A stretch of 64,000 nt of DNA from Firmicutes bacterium TM09-10. GTDB taxonomy: Bacteria; Bacillota; Clostridia; Lachnospirales; Lachnospiraceae. The notes beneath the pieces are model-generated. The model was given only the letters and a program-made list of their open reading frames with translations, was not told the origin of the DNA and did no database searches. The stretch's first letter is position 1. Each line of letters begins with the position of its first letter. The stretch covers positions 1 to 64,000 of the forward strand of contig QUKC01000006.1 in NCBI GenBank assembly GCA_003481005.1. The letters are read 5' to 3'. Positions 32,564 through 41,159 of the stretch are shown piece by piece. The position numbers were made by a program, and so were the translations under genes.

Positions 32564-33883
32564 TTACAGCTGCACCAGCACGAACATATTGTAGATCGCG
32601 CGAATGGCGTTTTCGAAATCCCCGTCGCTCACGCCGATGATGATGTTTAACTCGCTGGAGCCCTGGTCGATCATCTTAACGTTGATATTAGCGTGCGCAA
32701 GTGCGGAGAAGATACGTCCCGCAGTGCCTCTGGTCGATCTCATGCCACGGCCTACGACTGCGATCAGCGCAAGGTCGCCCTCGATGTCGATCATATCAGG
32801 CTTTGCAAGGCGATGGATCGCTGCGACTACGTTCTGTTCCTTATCCATAAATTCATCCTGATGTACAAATACGGTCATCGTATCGATGCCTGACGGTACA
32901 TGCTCAAACGAAATTCCATTATCTTCAAAAGCCTGTAAAATTCTTCTGCCGAACCCAATTTCGGAATTCATCATATCTTTTTCGATATTAACTGAGCAAA
33001 AGCCTCTCTTTCCGGCAATACCTGTAATGACAAATTTCGACTTCTGACAGGTGCTCTCCACAATCCAGGTACCACTGTTGTCCGGTTCGTTGGTGTTGCG
33101 GATATTGATCGGGATACCTTCGCTTCTGACCGGGAAAATTGCCTCTTCATGCAGCACGGACGCGCCCATATAGGAAAGCTCGCGCAGTTCTCTGTAAGTG
33201 ATCGTCTCGATCTTTTCCGGGTTCGGGATGATATTCGGGTCTGCAATCAAAAAGCCGGATACGTCCGTCCAGTTTTCGTAAACATCCGCATGAACCGCCT
33301 TTGCAACGATCGAACCGGTGATATCGGAGCCGCCTCTGGAGAACGTGCGAATGCTTCCGTCCGGATTTGCGCCATAAAAGCCCGGCACAACCGCGTTTTC
33401 CATGTTCTGAAGGCGTTCGCCAAGTACCTCGTTGGTCTTTACTGCATCGAATTCGCCATTTTCCTTAAAAAATACGACCTGTGCCGCATCGACAAATTCA
33501 TATCCCAAATAAGCCGCCATTACGATACCGTTTAAATACTCTCCGCGGGATGCCGCATAATCCTTTCCGGCATGAGCGCGGAAGTTTTTTTCGATAACAG
33601 CAAACTCGTCTGCCAGAGACAACGTCAGGGACAGACCGTCAATGATCTCCTGATAGCGTTCCTCGATCTGGTGCAGGTTTTCAGAAAAATCTTCGTCCTG
33701 CTCCGCCAGCGCGTAACAGCCATACAGCATATCCGTTACCTTTGTGTCCTTACGGAACCGTTTGCCCGGTGCGCTCGGTACAACGTATCTTCTGGATGCT
33801 TCTGCATGGACGATTTCCGCGACCTTTTTAAACTGCTGTGCGCTCGCAAGGGAACTGCCCCCGAATTTTACTACTTTTCTCAT
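32564..33883 (-). CDS. lysC: Aspartate kinase
   Basis: A 439-residue monofunctional aspartokinase that phosphorylates aspartate, the first step toward lysine, threonine and methionine. It has N-terminal KFGGSSLA, the substrate region FSRGGSDITGS near residue 208, and two C-terminal ACT domains (about 300-439) that normally bind the inhibiting amino acid. The conserved VVVSA segment reads VVPSAPGKRF here, the version found in the LysC-III-like group. It is last in the ACT-hom-lysC operon, 25 nt after hom. Confidence 0.95.
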   Translation of the reverse strand: MRKVVKFGGSSLASAQQFKKVAEIVHAEASRRYVVPSAPGKRFRKDTKVTDMLYGCYALAEQDEDFSENLHQIEERYQEIIDGLSLTLSLADEFAVIEKNFRAHAGKDYAASRGEYLNGIVMAAYLGYEFVDAAQVVFFKENGEFDAVKTNEVLGERLQNMENAVVPGFYGANPDGSIRTFSRGGSDITGSIVAKAVHADVYENWTDVSGFLIADPNIIPNPEKIETITYRELRELSYMGASVLHEEAIFPVRSEGIPINIRNTNEPDNSGTWIVESTCQKSKFVITGIAGKRGFCSVNIEKDMMNSEIGFGRRILQAFEDNGISFEHVPSGIDTMTVFVHQDEFMDKEQNVVAAIHRLAKPDMIDIEGDLALIAVVGRGMRSTRGTAGRIFSALAHANINVKMIDQGSSELNIIIGVSDGDFENAIRAIYNMFVLVQL

Positions 33884-33908
33884 GGTCTCTGTATTCTCCT
33901 GTCTTTTT

Positions 33909-35117
33909 TCAGTCCTTGATTCTGATCTTTTTCACAAATCCGAAGATCTGCTCCCGGCATTTCTCAAACTCTGCTTCCTGCATGGATTCTGTCACAAAAG
34001 CGAATTCCTCCAAAGCGCTGTCCAAAACGACCGGCACTACGGCTCCGAATACCTTTTCGACATCCGCCCGGGCTTTCTTTAACACCCGGACAAAGAAGCG
34101 TCCCTCCTGACTGTCAAAGTCAGCGACTTTTGCCTCGCCCTCTTCCCACAGGCATCCGACTGTTTTCTGTAGATGTCTCGCGCATTCCACCACATCGGCG
34201 ACTACCGCACTCGCAGTCGGCAGCTTTCCGGCGCCGCGTCCGTAAAACATCGTATCGCCCAGCGTATTGCCGCATACCGCCACGGCGTTGAACACATCGT
34301 TGACACCGGCAAGGGCATTTTCTTTTTTCAGAAGGTACGGCGCGACGGATATCTGATAGCCATCCTCCGTCTCCCGGCTGACCGCCAGAAGCTTGATTGT
34401 CGCATCCAGCTTCTTTGCATAGGCAAAATCTGTCGGATCGATTCCGCTGATGCCCTCCGTATGGATTTTGTGGAAATCAACGGTCTTTCCCGCTACGAGG
34501 GAGGTCAGAATCGCAATTTTGCGGCACGCATCGTAGCCTTCCACGTCTGCTTCCGGATTGCGCTCCGCATAGCCCAATGCCTGCGCCTGACCAAGGGCTT
34601 CTTCAAACAACATGCCCTCCTGTTCCATCTTTGTTAAAATATAATTCGTCGTTCCATTTAAAATACCGGAAACTTCCACAATCCGCTCCGCCGTCAGGCA
34701 GTCGTTAATTGGACGAATGATCGGAATACCGCCGCCTACGCTCGCCTCAAAAAAGTAATTGCAGCGATTCTCCCGCGCCAGCCGAAGAAGCTCTGCGCCG
34801 TGATTTGCAACCAGCTCCTTATTCGAAGTGCATACGCTCTTTCCGGCTTCCAATGCACGCTTGGAAAACGTGTATGCCGGTTCGTTTCCGCCCATCGTCT
34901 CGCAGACAATCGAAATCTCCGGGTCCTGTAAAATAACTTCTATATCATGTACGACTTTTGTCTCATTCGGATCTCCGGGAAAATTCCTCAGATCCAGAAT
35001 ATATTTCACTTCAATCGGATTACCGGCACGCTTTGCAATCAGCTCCTGATTGCAGGAAAGCACTTCAGCCACGCCGCTTCCCACTGTACCATATCCTAAT
35101 ATCGCTGCTTTTACCAT
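33909..35117 (-). CDS. hom: Homoserine dehydrogenase
   Basis: A 402-residue NAD(P)-dependent enzyme reducing aspartate semialdehyde to homoserine. It has the Rossmann start AILGYGTVGSGVAEVL, the family signature GILNGTTNYILTKM near residue 176, and catalytic-region segment EGISGIDPTDFAYAKKL near 215. The C-terminal quarter is ACT-like and usually confers threonine feedback. It sits between the ACT-domain gene and lysC in a single operon. The ribosome site GGAG is 11 nt from the ATG. Confidence 0.95.
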   Translation of the reverse strand: MVKAAILGYGTVGSGVAEVLSCNQELIAKRAGNPIEVKYILDLRNFPGDPNETKVVHDIEVILQDPEISIVCETMGGNEPAYTFSKRALEAGKSVCTSNKELVANHGAELLRLARENRCNYFFEASVGGGIPIIRPINDCLTAERIVEVSGILNGTTNYILTKMEQEGMLFEEALGQAQALGYAERNPEADVEGYDACRKIAILTSLVAGKTVDFHKIHTEGISGIDPTDFAYAKKLDATIKLLAVSRETEDGYQISVAPYLLKKENALAGVNDVFNAVAVCGNTLGDTMFYGRGAGKLPTASAVVADVVECARHLQKTVGCLWEEGEAKVADFDSQEGRFFVRVLKKARADVEKVFGAVVPVVLDSALEEFAFVTESMQEAEFEKCREQIFGFVKKIRIKD

Positions 35118-35137
35118 GCTTTGCTGTTCTCCGTTTT

Positions 35138-35581
35138 CTATTCTTTCGCCAGAATCTTTACGCTGTGCACGCCTGTCCGCTTCTCCATCGCATCCAGCAT
35201 TTCCGAAATGTCCTTTGTCGTCTGAAGAACCTGTACGCTGATACTCAGCGTCGCAACGCCATTGATCGGAATACTCTGATGAATCGTCAGAATATTTGCA
35301 CCAAATTGTGCAATGACCTGAAGCACATCCGACAGAAGTCCCGGTTCGTCCTCGATCTGCATCGAAAGCGTTACAGTTTTTCCCTGGGTACTGTCGTGGA
35401 ACGGAAAAATATCATCCTTATATTTGTAAAAAGAGCTTCTGCTGATACCAACCGCATCTACTGCATCCTGAATGGTGGGCAGCTTTCCTGACTCCAACAG
35501 CCGTTTCGCTTCCACAACCTTCAATAATACCTCCGGTACCGCTTTTTTTGTCACCACAAAATATTTGGTAGGCTCTGTCAT
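35138..35581 (-). CDS. ACT domain protein, UPF0735 family
   Basis: A 147-residue protein. The N-terminal half contains a helix-turn-helix-like stretch (IQDAVDAVGISRSSFYKYKDDI). The C-terminal half is an ACT domain (about 70-143: TLSMQIEDEPGLLSDVLQVI). The combination is that of the UPF0735/PheB group often found ahead of hom in Firmicutes. It is thought to sense an amino acid and could regulate this operon. It is the first gene, with AAGGGAGCG before the start and a promoter at 35637-35665. Confidence 0.92.
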   Translation of the reverse strand: MTEPTKYFVVTKKAVPEVLLKVVEAKRLLESGKLPTIQDAVDAVGISRSSFYKYKDDIFPFHDSTQGKTVTLSMQIEDEPGLLSDVLQVIAQFGANILTIHQSIPINGVATLSISVQVLQTTKDISEMLDAMEKRTGVHSVKILAKE

Positions 35582-35636
35582 AATATCGCTCCCTTTATGT
35601 TCTTATGTCGCACACACTTGTGCGCCGCCGAGGGAT

Positions 35637-35665
35637 ATTCTAACATAGCCTACCAAATTACGCAA
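35637..35665 (-). promoter_or_regulatory. Promoter of the ACT-hom-lysC operon
   Basis: TTGCGT (35660-35665), 17-nt spacer, TAGAAT (35637-35642). A small GCGCAC/GTGTGC hairpin follows in the 50-nt leader. Confidence 0.65.
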
Positions 35666-35674
35666 GAACTATTT

Positions 35675-36352
35675 TTATCCGATTCTCGCCCGTTTGCGCT
35701 GTCGCTTGCCTGTCTGGAAACGATATGCGCCTACGACGTCGTAATAATAAACCGCCGCATACATCACAGCGCCCATAATAAACGCCATCAAAACGTCGAA
35801 CATCGAATGCTGTTTGATAAACATCGTGGATAAAATGATCGAAACACAGAGAATCATGGAGCCTCTGCGCACCCACTTTTTGTCGGAGAGCGTTTCATTG
35901 TTCATCACCGCAAAATGCGCTCCGAGGGAATTATATACATGAATACTTGGGAACAGGTTGGTCGGCGTATCCGTCTGCCAAAGCTGACTCACCAGAACCG
36001 TAAATACATTGTGGCGCGGCATGGTGTGAAGCCGCAGATGCTGAATATTCGGAATAAACGTCGAAATCACCAAAAAAATCAGCATTCCCGTGCACAGAAA
36101 CACTGCACATCTGTCATAGTTGCGCCGATCCTTGAAAAAAAGATACCCGAGCACAGCTGGTACATAAGCAAACCAGAGCAGGTAAGGCACGACAAAATAT
36201 TCACAGAACGGTATATAATCATCAATGTTCATATGCACTACCATATACTGCACATTGGTGCGGTGCTCCAGCAAATAAAACCACAGAACGTAGATCACAC
36301 CGAAGATTGCCAACGGTATGATATGCTTATACTTCTCATAATAGCGTTTCAT
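35675..36352 (-). CDS. PAP2-superfamily membrane phosphatase
   Basis: A 225-residue protein with about six helices. LFPSIHVYNSLG near residue 150 corresponds to the PAP2 SGH-like motif, and a later STMFIKQHSMFDVLMAFIMG carries the C3 motif (KQHSxxD), the signature of inositol-phosphoceramide/PAP2-like phosphatases. A lipid phosphate substrate is likely. It follows the diacylglycerol-kinase-like gene by 84 nt, suggesting opposite kinase and phosphatase activities in lipid turnover. Start at 36352 with AGGAG four bases away; a frame to 36433 lacks a site. Confidence 0.88.
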   Translation of the reverse strand: MKRYYEKYKHIIPLAIFGVIYVLWFYLLEHRTNVQYMVVHMNIDDYIPFCEYFVVPYLLWFAYVPAVLGYLFFKDRRNYDRCAVFLCTGMLIFLVISTFIPNIQHLRLHTMPRHNVFTVLVSQLWQTDTPTNLFPSIHVYNSLGAHFAVMNNETLSDKKWVRRGSMILCVSIILSTMFIKQHSMFDVLMAFIMGAVMYAAVYYYDVVGAYRFQTGKRQRKRARIG

Positions 36353-36436
36353 TGCTCTCCTCTTTCGCTGCCGGGCAGCGATTCCATCCTCACGAAAAAC
36401 AGCGTTTCTTCTATTTTTATACGTTTTATACAATCG

Positions 36437-37405
36437 TTATACGATAAACCGAATCTTCTGTTTTTCTACTGTCAGTTCAATTCTGTCGAGCTTTCCCGGG
36501 ATCTCTCCGTCTGTCTGCACCCAGCAGGGCGTCGACGTACGAATTTCAATCCGGGAGGCACGATACTGATCCACGCCTTTAAATCCTCCGTGCTTTCCCT
36601 TCAATGCAAAAGGGATAATGATCGGGAATTTCCATCTCGGCACGTTATTGACCACGCACAGGTCGAGCAGCCCGTCCTGATCATCTGCCTTCGGACAAAA
36701 GCAAAAGCCGCCGCCCTCGTAGCGGTGAATCATTCCCGCCGCAAATAAAAGCTTTCCTGCTTTGATGATCTCCCGGCCGTCCAGGCGAATCGATGCCCTG
36801 CAATACTGCAGCGTCAGCATCTGCTTCAAGCCGATCCCAAGATACGTCAGCTTGCCGAGCCCGAGTTTGTTTAACGCGTCCTTCATCGGGGAATCGAGTG
36901 CCTCCTGACAGACCGCTGCATCATATCCTATGCCGCAGCTGACCAGAAAATACCTTTTTTGCGCTTTTCCATCCGCATTCCATGTGACGCATCCGAGATC
37001 CATCCGATGCTCTGTGCCGCCCTCCAGCAGCTTTTCCATCAGAGGCCTGATGTCGTGCCCAATCTTAAGATCCCGCGCCAGATCGTTACTCGAACCGGTC
37101 GGGATATAACCGAGCCGAACCTGTTCGAAATGCTGCATCCCCTGTATGGCTTCATTGAGCGTTCCGTCTCCGCCGAGCACAATTAAAAACCGTTCCGCTC
37201 CTTCGGAAACATTCGTCAGCCGTTTTGCCAGCTGCCTGACATCGCCGCGCTTTTCCGAAAAATAAACCTCATAAGGAATACTGCGCTCCTGCAAAACTGC
37301 TTCCGCCTGTTTCCAGAGCGCATAGCCCTCTCCTGAGTGGGCTGCAGGATTTACAATAAACAATAATGGAAGCCTGCCGTCCCCATATTCACATTCACAG
37401 TACAT
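36437..37405 (-). CDS. Diacylglycerol/lipid kinase (DagK/YegS family)
   Basis: A 322-residue soluble lipid kinase. LLFIVNPAAHSGEG near residue 14 and VLGGDGTLNEAIQG near residue 76 are the nucleotide-binding signatures, and YIPTGSSNDLARDL near 98 completes the catalytic core. A C-terminal beta-sandwich binds the lipid. In Firmicutes DgkB recycles diacylglycerol released by lipoteichoic acid synthesis. Its own promoter lies at 37456-37484. Confidence 0.92.
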   Translation of the reverse strand: MYCECEYGDGRLPLLFIVNPAAHSGEGYALWKQAEAVLQERSIPYEVYFSEKRGDVRQLAKRLTNVSEGAERFLIVLGGDGTLNEAIQGMQHFEQVRLGYIPTGSSNDLARDLKIGHDIRPLMEKLLEGGTEHRMDLGCVTWNADGKAQKRYFLVSCGIGYDAAVCQEALDSPMKDALNKLGLGKLTYLGIGLKQMLTLQYCRASIRLDGREIIKAGKLLFAAGMIHRYEGGGFCFCPKADDQDGLLDLCVVNNVPRWKFPIIIPFALKGKHGGFKGVDQYRASRIEIRTSTPCWVQTDGEIPGKLDRIELTVEKQKIRFIV

Positions 37406-37455
37406 TTAGAACCCTTATCCTTTGTTTTTCCTAACCTTATCTTTACTAAGTCTGT

Positions 37456-37484
37456 ATTTTATCCACAAATATTTCCAAAGTCAA
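37456..37484 (-). promoter_or_regulatory. Promoter of the lipid kinase gene
   Basis: TTGACT (37479-37484), 17-nt spacer, TAAAAT (37456-37461), 50 nt before the start codon. Confidence 0.72.
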
Positions 37485-37524
37485 TACAGGGCAAAAAGAA
37501 TTCGTAAAAAATTAAGGAAAAGAT

Positions 37525-37563
37525 AAAAAAACCGCCGGGGCTTTCGAAAAAGCCGCCGGCGGT
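37525..37563 (-). terminator. Terminator after the OB-fold lipoprotein gene
   Basis: Stem ACCGCCGGCGGCTTT / AAAGCCCCGGCGGT followed by T7 on the minus strand; 30 bp after the stop codon. Confidence 0.9.
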
Positions 37564-37592
37564 CTGTATCGGCTGCAAGCTGCAGCGTCGGA

Positions 37593-38429
37593 TTATTTTA
37601 CTGTGATTGCTGTGATGTGGGGATTTACACCCTCGTACCAGTACAGGAAGCCTTCTGCATCGATGGTATCACCGATCTGCAGATTTTTAACAGCCTTGTA
37701 AACATCGCTGTCCTTGTCACACAGATAAGACTCAACCAGGAAGGTGTAGGTTTCGCCGTTGCTGGAAACGTTGAAATACAGGTCGTCGCCCTCAGAACCG
37801 GAGCCGTCCCAGTTGTACAGATAGGGAACATCGTTGCCGTCTGCATCCTGACCAGCCGCTTCTACAGTCAGATCCGTAAAGGTAACATGCTGGTTCTGAT
37901 GATCGATCAGCTCGTCTGTGCCAAGCAGGTCAGTAACATCAACTGCAGGAGCGATATATTCGTCTGCGCCCTCTACGAACTCAAAGGTTGCATCCATCAG
38001 CTCAACTTCGCCGGACCACTCGGATTTGTAACCGGTTACGCGGATTTTTACGCCGGGAACGAGCTTTTCATAATCTTCTTCAGAACAAGCCATGTCATAC
38101 AGGAAGTATGCGCCGTCCTTGTCCTGTGTATAAACAGTAGCCTTGTCTTCCCACCAGGACTGTTTTGCCTGAACGTAGCTCTCGATGGTCACTTCGCTGT
38201 CCAGATCTGCTGCAACATAATCTGCATAGGATAAAACTTCGCCTGCTGCTTCTTCTGCTGCAGTGCTTTCTTCTGTGCTCTCAGTTGCGGTCTCTTCTGC
38301 TGCAGTGCTTTCAACAGTCTCTACTGCAGTGCTCTCAGCTGCTGTCTCTGTGGTTTCTGCTGCCTGTCCGCAGCCAACCATTGCTGCAGTCATGGAAACG
38401 GTCAGAACCATTGCCAGTAATTTTTTCAT
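37593..38429 (-). CDS. Lipoprotein with Glu/Thr/Ser-rich tether and OB-like domains
   Basis: A 278-residue lipoprotein: signal peptide with lipobox MVGC (Cys 20), then a 45-residue low-complexity tether of Glu, Thr, Ser and Ala. Two beta-rich halves follow (about 70-155 and 170-278), each containing the pattern VTGYKSEW...ATFEF or GDTIDAEGFLYWYEGVNPHI. This pattern resembles extracellular OB-fold domains. No catalytic residues stand out, so it probably binds a ligand at the cell surface. The GGAGAAGAAAG site fixes the start. The gene has its own promoter and a strikingly structured 200-nt leader. Confidence 0.8.
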   Translation of the reverse strand: MKKLLAMVLTVSMTAAMVGCGQAAETTETAAESTAVETVESTAAEETATESTEESTAAEEAAGEVLSYADYVAADLDSEVTIESYVQAKQSWWEDKATVYTQDKDGAYFLYDMACSEEDYEKLVPGVKIRVTGYKSEWSGEVELMDATFEFVEGADEYIAPAVDVTDLLGTDELIDHQNQHVTFTDLTVEAAGQDADGNDVPYLYNWDGSGSEGDDLYFNVSSNGETYTFLVESYLCDKDSDVYKAVKNLQIGDTIDAEGFLYWYEGVNPHITAITVK

Positions 38430-38494
38430 CTTTCTTCTCCTTTGTCTCCAGGACGTTTCCCGTCCCATGGAAAACCATTTTTGCTTAAACACTC

Positions 38495-38626
38495 GTAACT
38501 GTTCAGTATCCTCACAGTTACGCGCAAAATCCATTCCAAATCGGCTATGCCGATAGGATTTTTGCCTTCTAGTCCAAGCTTTCTTACGGTCAGCGCAGTA
38601 AATGCGCAGACCTGCTGAACAGTTAC
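38495..38626 (-). ncRNA. Riboswitch-like structured leader RNA with competing pairings
   Basis: On the transcript, GTAACTGTTCAG (38615-38626) pairs perfectly with CTGAACAGTTAC (38495-38506), closing a 132-nt domain. Inside are a 10-bp hairpin (38588-38612), a stem GCAAAAATCC/GGATTTTGC (38524-38565) and a nested ATCGGC/GCCGAT hairpin (38540-38554). The 3' strand ACAGTTAC can instead pair with a second GTAACTGT at 38514-38521, an exclusive alternative typical of a switch. A promoter ends 10 nt upstream and the lipoprotein start is 65 nt downstream. I know no matching class; a mobile repeat is the main alternative. Confidence 0.5.
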
Positions 38627-38636
38627 AAACACCCTT

Positions 38637-38664
38637 ATTATAGCCGAAATGTTCGGAAAATCAA
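38637..38664 (-). promoter_or_regulatory. Promoter of the OB-fold lipoprotein gene
   Basis: TTGATT (38659-38664), 16-nt spacer, TATAAT (38637-38642). It overlaps the end of the upstream binding-protein gene, so the lipoprotein has independent expression. Confidence 0.65.
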
Positions 38665-40274
38665 TCCCCTCTTTTGCTTTTTTGCAATTGCTGCCAGACC
38701 ACATACAAAAGAATCAATACCCAGGCAGCGCCAATCACACTGAGCAATACGACAGAGGTCGTCGGAAGCGGTCCCAGATCCTGTTTGCCCGCCGCGCTCT
38801 GCAGCGTATCATTTAAGTGATACAGCGCAGTCACGTCATCGAAGAGCTTATCCATGTATGCCTCGTCCACGGTTTCTTTTCGACGTACAGATTTTGCCGT
38901 TTTTTCAATCAGCTGTCCTGCCGCATCCCGCAGGGAAGCCGAGCCGGAAAAGACGGGCGTTGTAAACGTATCCTGCGTATGATTTAACAAAAGCTTCGCC
39001 GCTTCGATTTTTACTTTGTAATGGGTGTCCGCATCCTCGCCCTCCCGCGCAAGATAATCCTGATATTCGGCGGACTCCTGCGCCTTGGACGTGACCGGCA
39101 CATAGCCTTCTGTCTCAGAATAGGAAATCTGCACATCACTGGTCAGAAGGTACTGGGTAAACAGCCAGGACGCCAACACCTCCTGCGGATCTTCCTTATA
39201 AAAAACACAAACCGAGGGTCCCTGCGAAATCATCTGCATATTTTCCGGATCATACTGTGGAACGGGACGCACCGCCACCTCAAAGGACTGCTTTGCCTCG
39301 TCGCTGATATCCGACAGCGGCGCATCGGGGCCCATCCAGGTCGCACCTGCGGTGGAATCCACAGCGAATACACACTGACCGGCATTTAAAAAATTCGCCG
39401 GATAGCTCGAAATCTTAAACGTTGAAAATGCACCGGAACGGACATGATCCGCAATCGTAAACAGAATGTCCTTTGTCGTATCGTTGAAAATCTCGACCTC
39501 GCCGGACTGCGTGGAATATCCGGCGTTTTTCTGACGCAGCATCTGAATCATCATATTGTCTGTGGATTTGTAGATAAACGGGATCATAACGTCGCCCCCA
39601 TTTAACACATACTTTCCATCCGCGCCCTTTTTCGCAGCTGCCTCAGAGACTTCCCAGATAAAATCCCAGGTCAGCACGTCAGGAACCGTATAGCCCAGCT
39701 GCTCCACATAATCCTGGTTGATATAGCAGGCTTCTGTCGAACGCATGTAGGGAAGCGCGTAATAATGTCCGTTTAAGGAACATTCCTTCAAAAACTGCGG
39801 AATTACTTCCTCCTGCGTCGGGGAATCGAATTCCAGATTGCTTCCGCCAAGTCCATAAGCGGGATCTGCCATCAGCTCATCCAGAGGTACGACCACCTGA
39901 CTGCCGGTTAAATACGTTGCAATATGATCCGGGTAGGTGATGCAGACATTCGGCGTCGTCTGCGTCGCAATATTCGTAATAACGTCGTTGTAAATTTTGC
40001 CGTAATCCGTGTACAGCTTCAGATTGACCGTAATATTCGGGTAGAGTGCCTCAAAATTCGCGATCGTTTTTTTGTAAATATCCGTCTGACGGATGTTCGT
40101 GTCATTTTTTGCCCAGAACGTGATCTCATACTGCTTTGTCGTGTCGAAGCTCTCCGGCACTTCAAACGCAGCCTTTTCCTTCGAGCCGTGACATCCGGTC
40201 AGCCCTGCTGCAGCCCCGGTCAGACAGACGAACGCCATCGCACAGGACAGCATCTTTTTCCAGAATGGTCTCAT
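38661..40274 (-). CDS. Sugar-binding lipoprotein with an extra C-terminal membrane helix
   Basis: A 537-residue family 1 solute-binding protein. The signal ends in lipobox LTGC near residue 25. The binding domain contains ITFWAKNDTNIRQTDIYKK and NVCITYPDHIATYLTG. Unusually, the C-terminus adds a transmembrane helix (about 503-525, VVLLSVIGAAWVLILLYVV) and a basic tail, so the protein is anchored at both ends. The start overlaps the permease stop (ATGA); GGAGGGG precedes it. It is the last gene of the ABC operon rather than the usual first. Confidence 0.88.
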   Translation of the reverse strand: MRPFWKKMLSCAMAFVCLTGAAAGLTGCHGSKEKAAFEVPESFDTTKQYEITFWAKNDTNIRQTDIYKKTIANFEALYPNITVNLKLYTDYGKIYNDVITNIATQTTPNVCITYPDHIATYLTGSQVVVPLDELMADPAYGLGGSNLEFDSPTQEEVIPQFLKECSLNGHYYALPYMRSTEACYINQDYVEQLGYTVPDVLTWDFIWEVSEAAAKKGADGKYVLNGGDVMIPFIYKSTDNMMIQMLRQKNAGYSTQSGEVEIFNDTTKDILFTIADHVRSGAFSTFKISSYPANFLNAGQCVFAVDSTAGATWMGPDAPLSDISDEAKQSFEVAVRPVPQYDPENMQMISQGPSVCVFYKEDPQEVLASWLFTQYLLTSDVQISYSETEGYVPVTSKAQESAEYQDYLAREGEDADTHYKVKIEAAKLLLNHTQDTFTTPVFSGSASLRDAAGQLIEKTAKSVRRKETVDEAYMDKLFDDVTALYHLNDTLQSAAGKQDLGPLPTTSVVLLSVIGAAWVLILLYVVWQQLQKSKRGD

Positions 40275-41146
40275 CCTTTTACCCCTCCCTGCGATACGCC
40301 CGCCATAATCTTTTTGCGGAACACCAAAAACAGCACGATCAGCGGAACCGAAATTACGACCACCGCCGCCATCATGGCAGGGATATTTTCTCTGCCGAAG
40401 CCGTTTTCCCGGATCTCCTGAATGCCGTTGGAAACCAGATAATATGCCGGATCGTCCGTCACCAGGCGCGGCCAGAGATAGGAGTTCCAGCACTCAATGA
40501 CCTTTAAGATCCCGACGGTAACAAGGGTTGGGCGGCAGATCGGCAGCATCACCTTCCAGAGATATTTCAAATCAGAGGTTCCGTCCACCTTTGCCGCACG
40601 GTACAGCTCGTCTGGAACCTGTTCAAAATTTTCTTTCAATAAATAAATGTAAAACACCGAGGTCACGGACGGCAGTACCAATCCGGCAAAGCTGTTGCGC
40701 ATGCCCCACTGTGTGATCGTCGCGTAGTTGGTGATCATGACCAGCTCCGCCGGAATCATCATCAGGGACAGAAAAAACGTGAACACCAGATTTTTCCCCG
40801 GAAAGGAAAGGCGTGCAAACGCATATGCCGCGAGCGTGATCACGACCATCATCAGCGCCGTCGTCACAACCGTGAAAATCAGCGTATTGAGCAGGTATTT
40901 GCCCAGCGGTACAGAAGTAAACGCATCTGCGTAGTTCTGCAGCGTCGGCGAAAGCGTAAACAGCTTCGGGATATGCTCTGCGTTATAGGAACCGTAGCTT
41001 TTTACGGAGGTTAAAAGCATCCAGTAAAACGGAAACAGCACCACGAGCGCCCAGAACGTCAGAAAAATATAGGTTCCTGTCTTGCCAGCTCTGGCTTTTT
41101 TCCGATCCCGTTCTTCGGTTTGTCCATAATCCAATTCTTTGTCCAT
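40271..41146 (-). CDS. Sugar ABC transporter permease (MalG/UgpE type)
   Basis: A 291-residue CUT1 permease with six helices and EAA loop VPDELYRAAKVDGTSDLKYL near residue 190. The start at 41146 lies after the upstream permease stop; an ATG at 41173 would overlap it. It overlaps the binding-protein start by 4 nt. With the next gene it forms the channel of the transporter. Confidence 0.92.
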   Translation of the reverse strand: MDKELDYGQTEERDRKKARAGKTGTYIFLTFWALVVLFPFYWMLLTSVKSYGSYNAEHIPKLFTLSPTLQNYADAFTSVPLGKYLLNTLIFTVVTTALMMVVITLAAYAFARLSFPGKNLVFTFFLSLMMIPAELVMITNYATITQWGMRNSFAGLVLPSVTSVFYIYLLKENFEQVPDELYRAAKVDGTSDLKYLWKVMLPICRPTLVTVGILKVIECWNSYLWPRLVTDDPAYYLVSNGIQEIRENGFGRENIPAMMAAVVVISVPLIVLFLVFRKKIMAGVSQGGVKG

Positions 41147-41159
41147 AACGGTCTGCCTT

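Noticed and set aside
38165..38488. Leu/Gln-rich plus-strand frame
   Set aside because: Antisense of the Glu/Thr/Ser-rich lipoprotein tether; low complexity explains the open frame.
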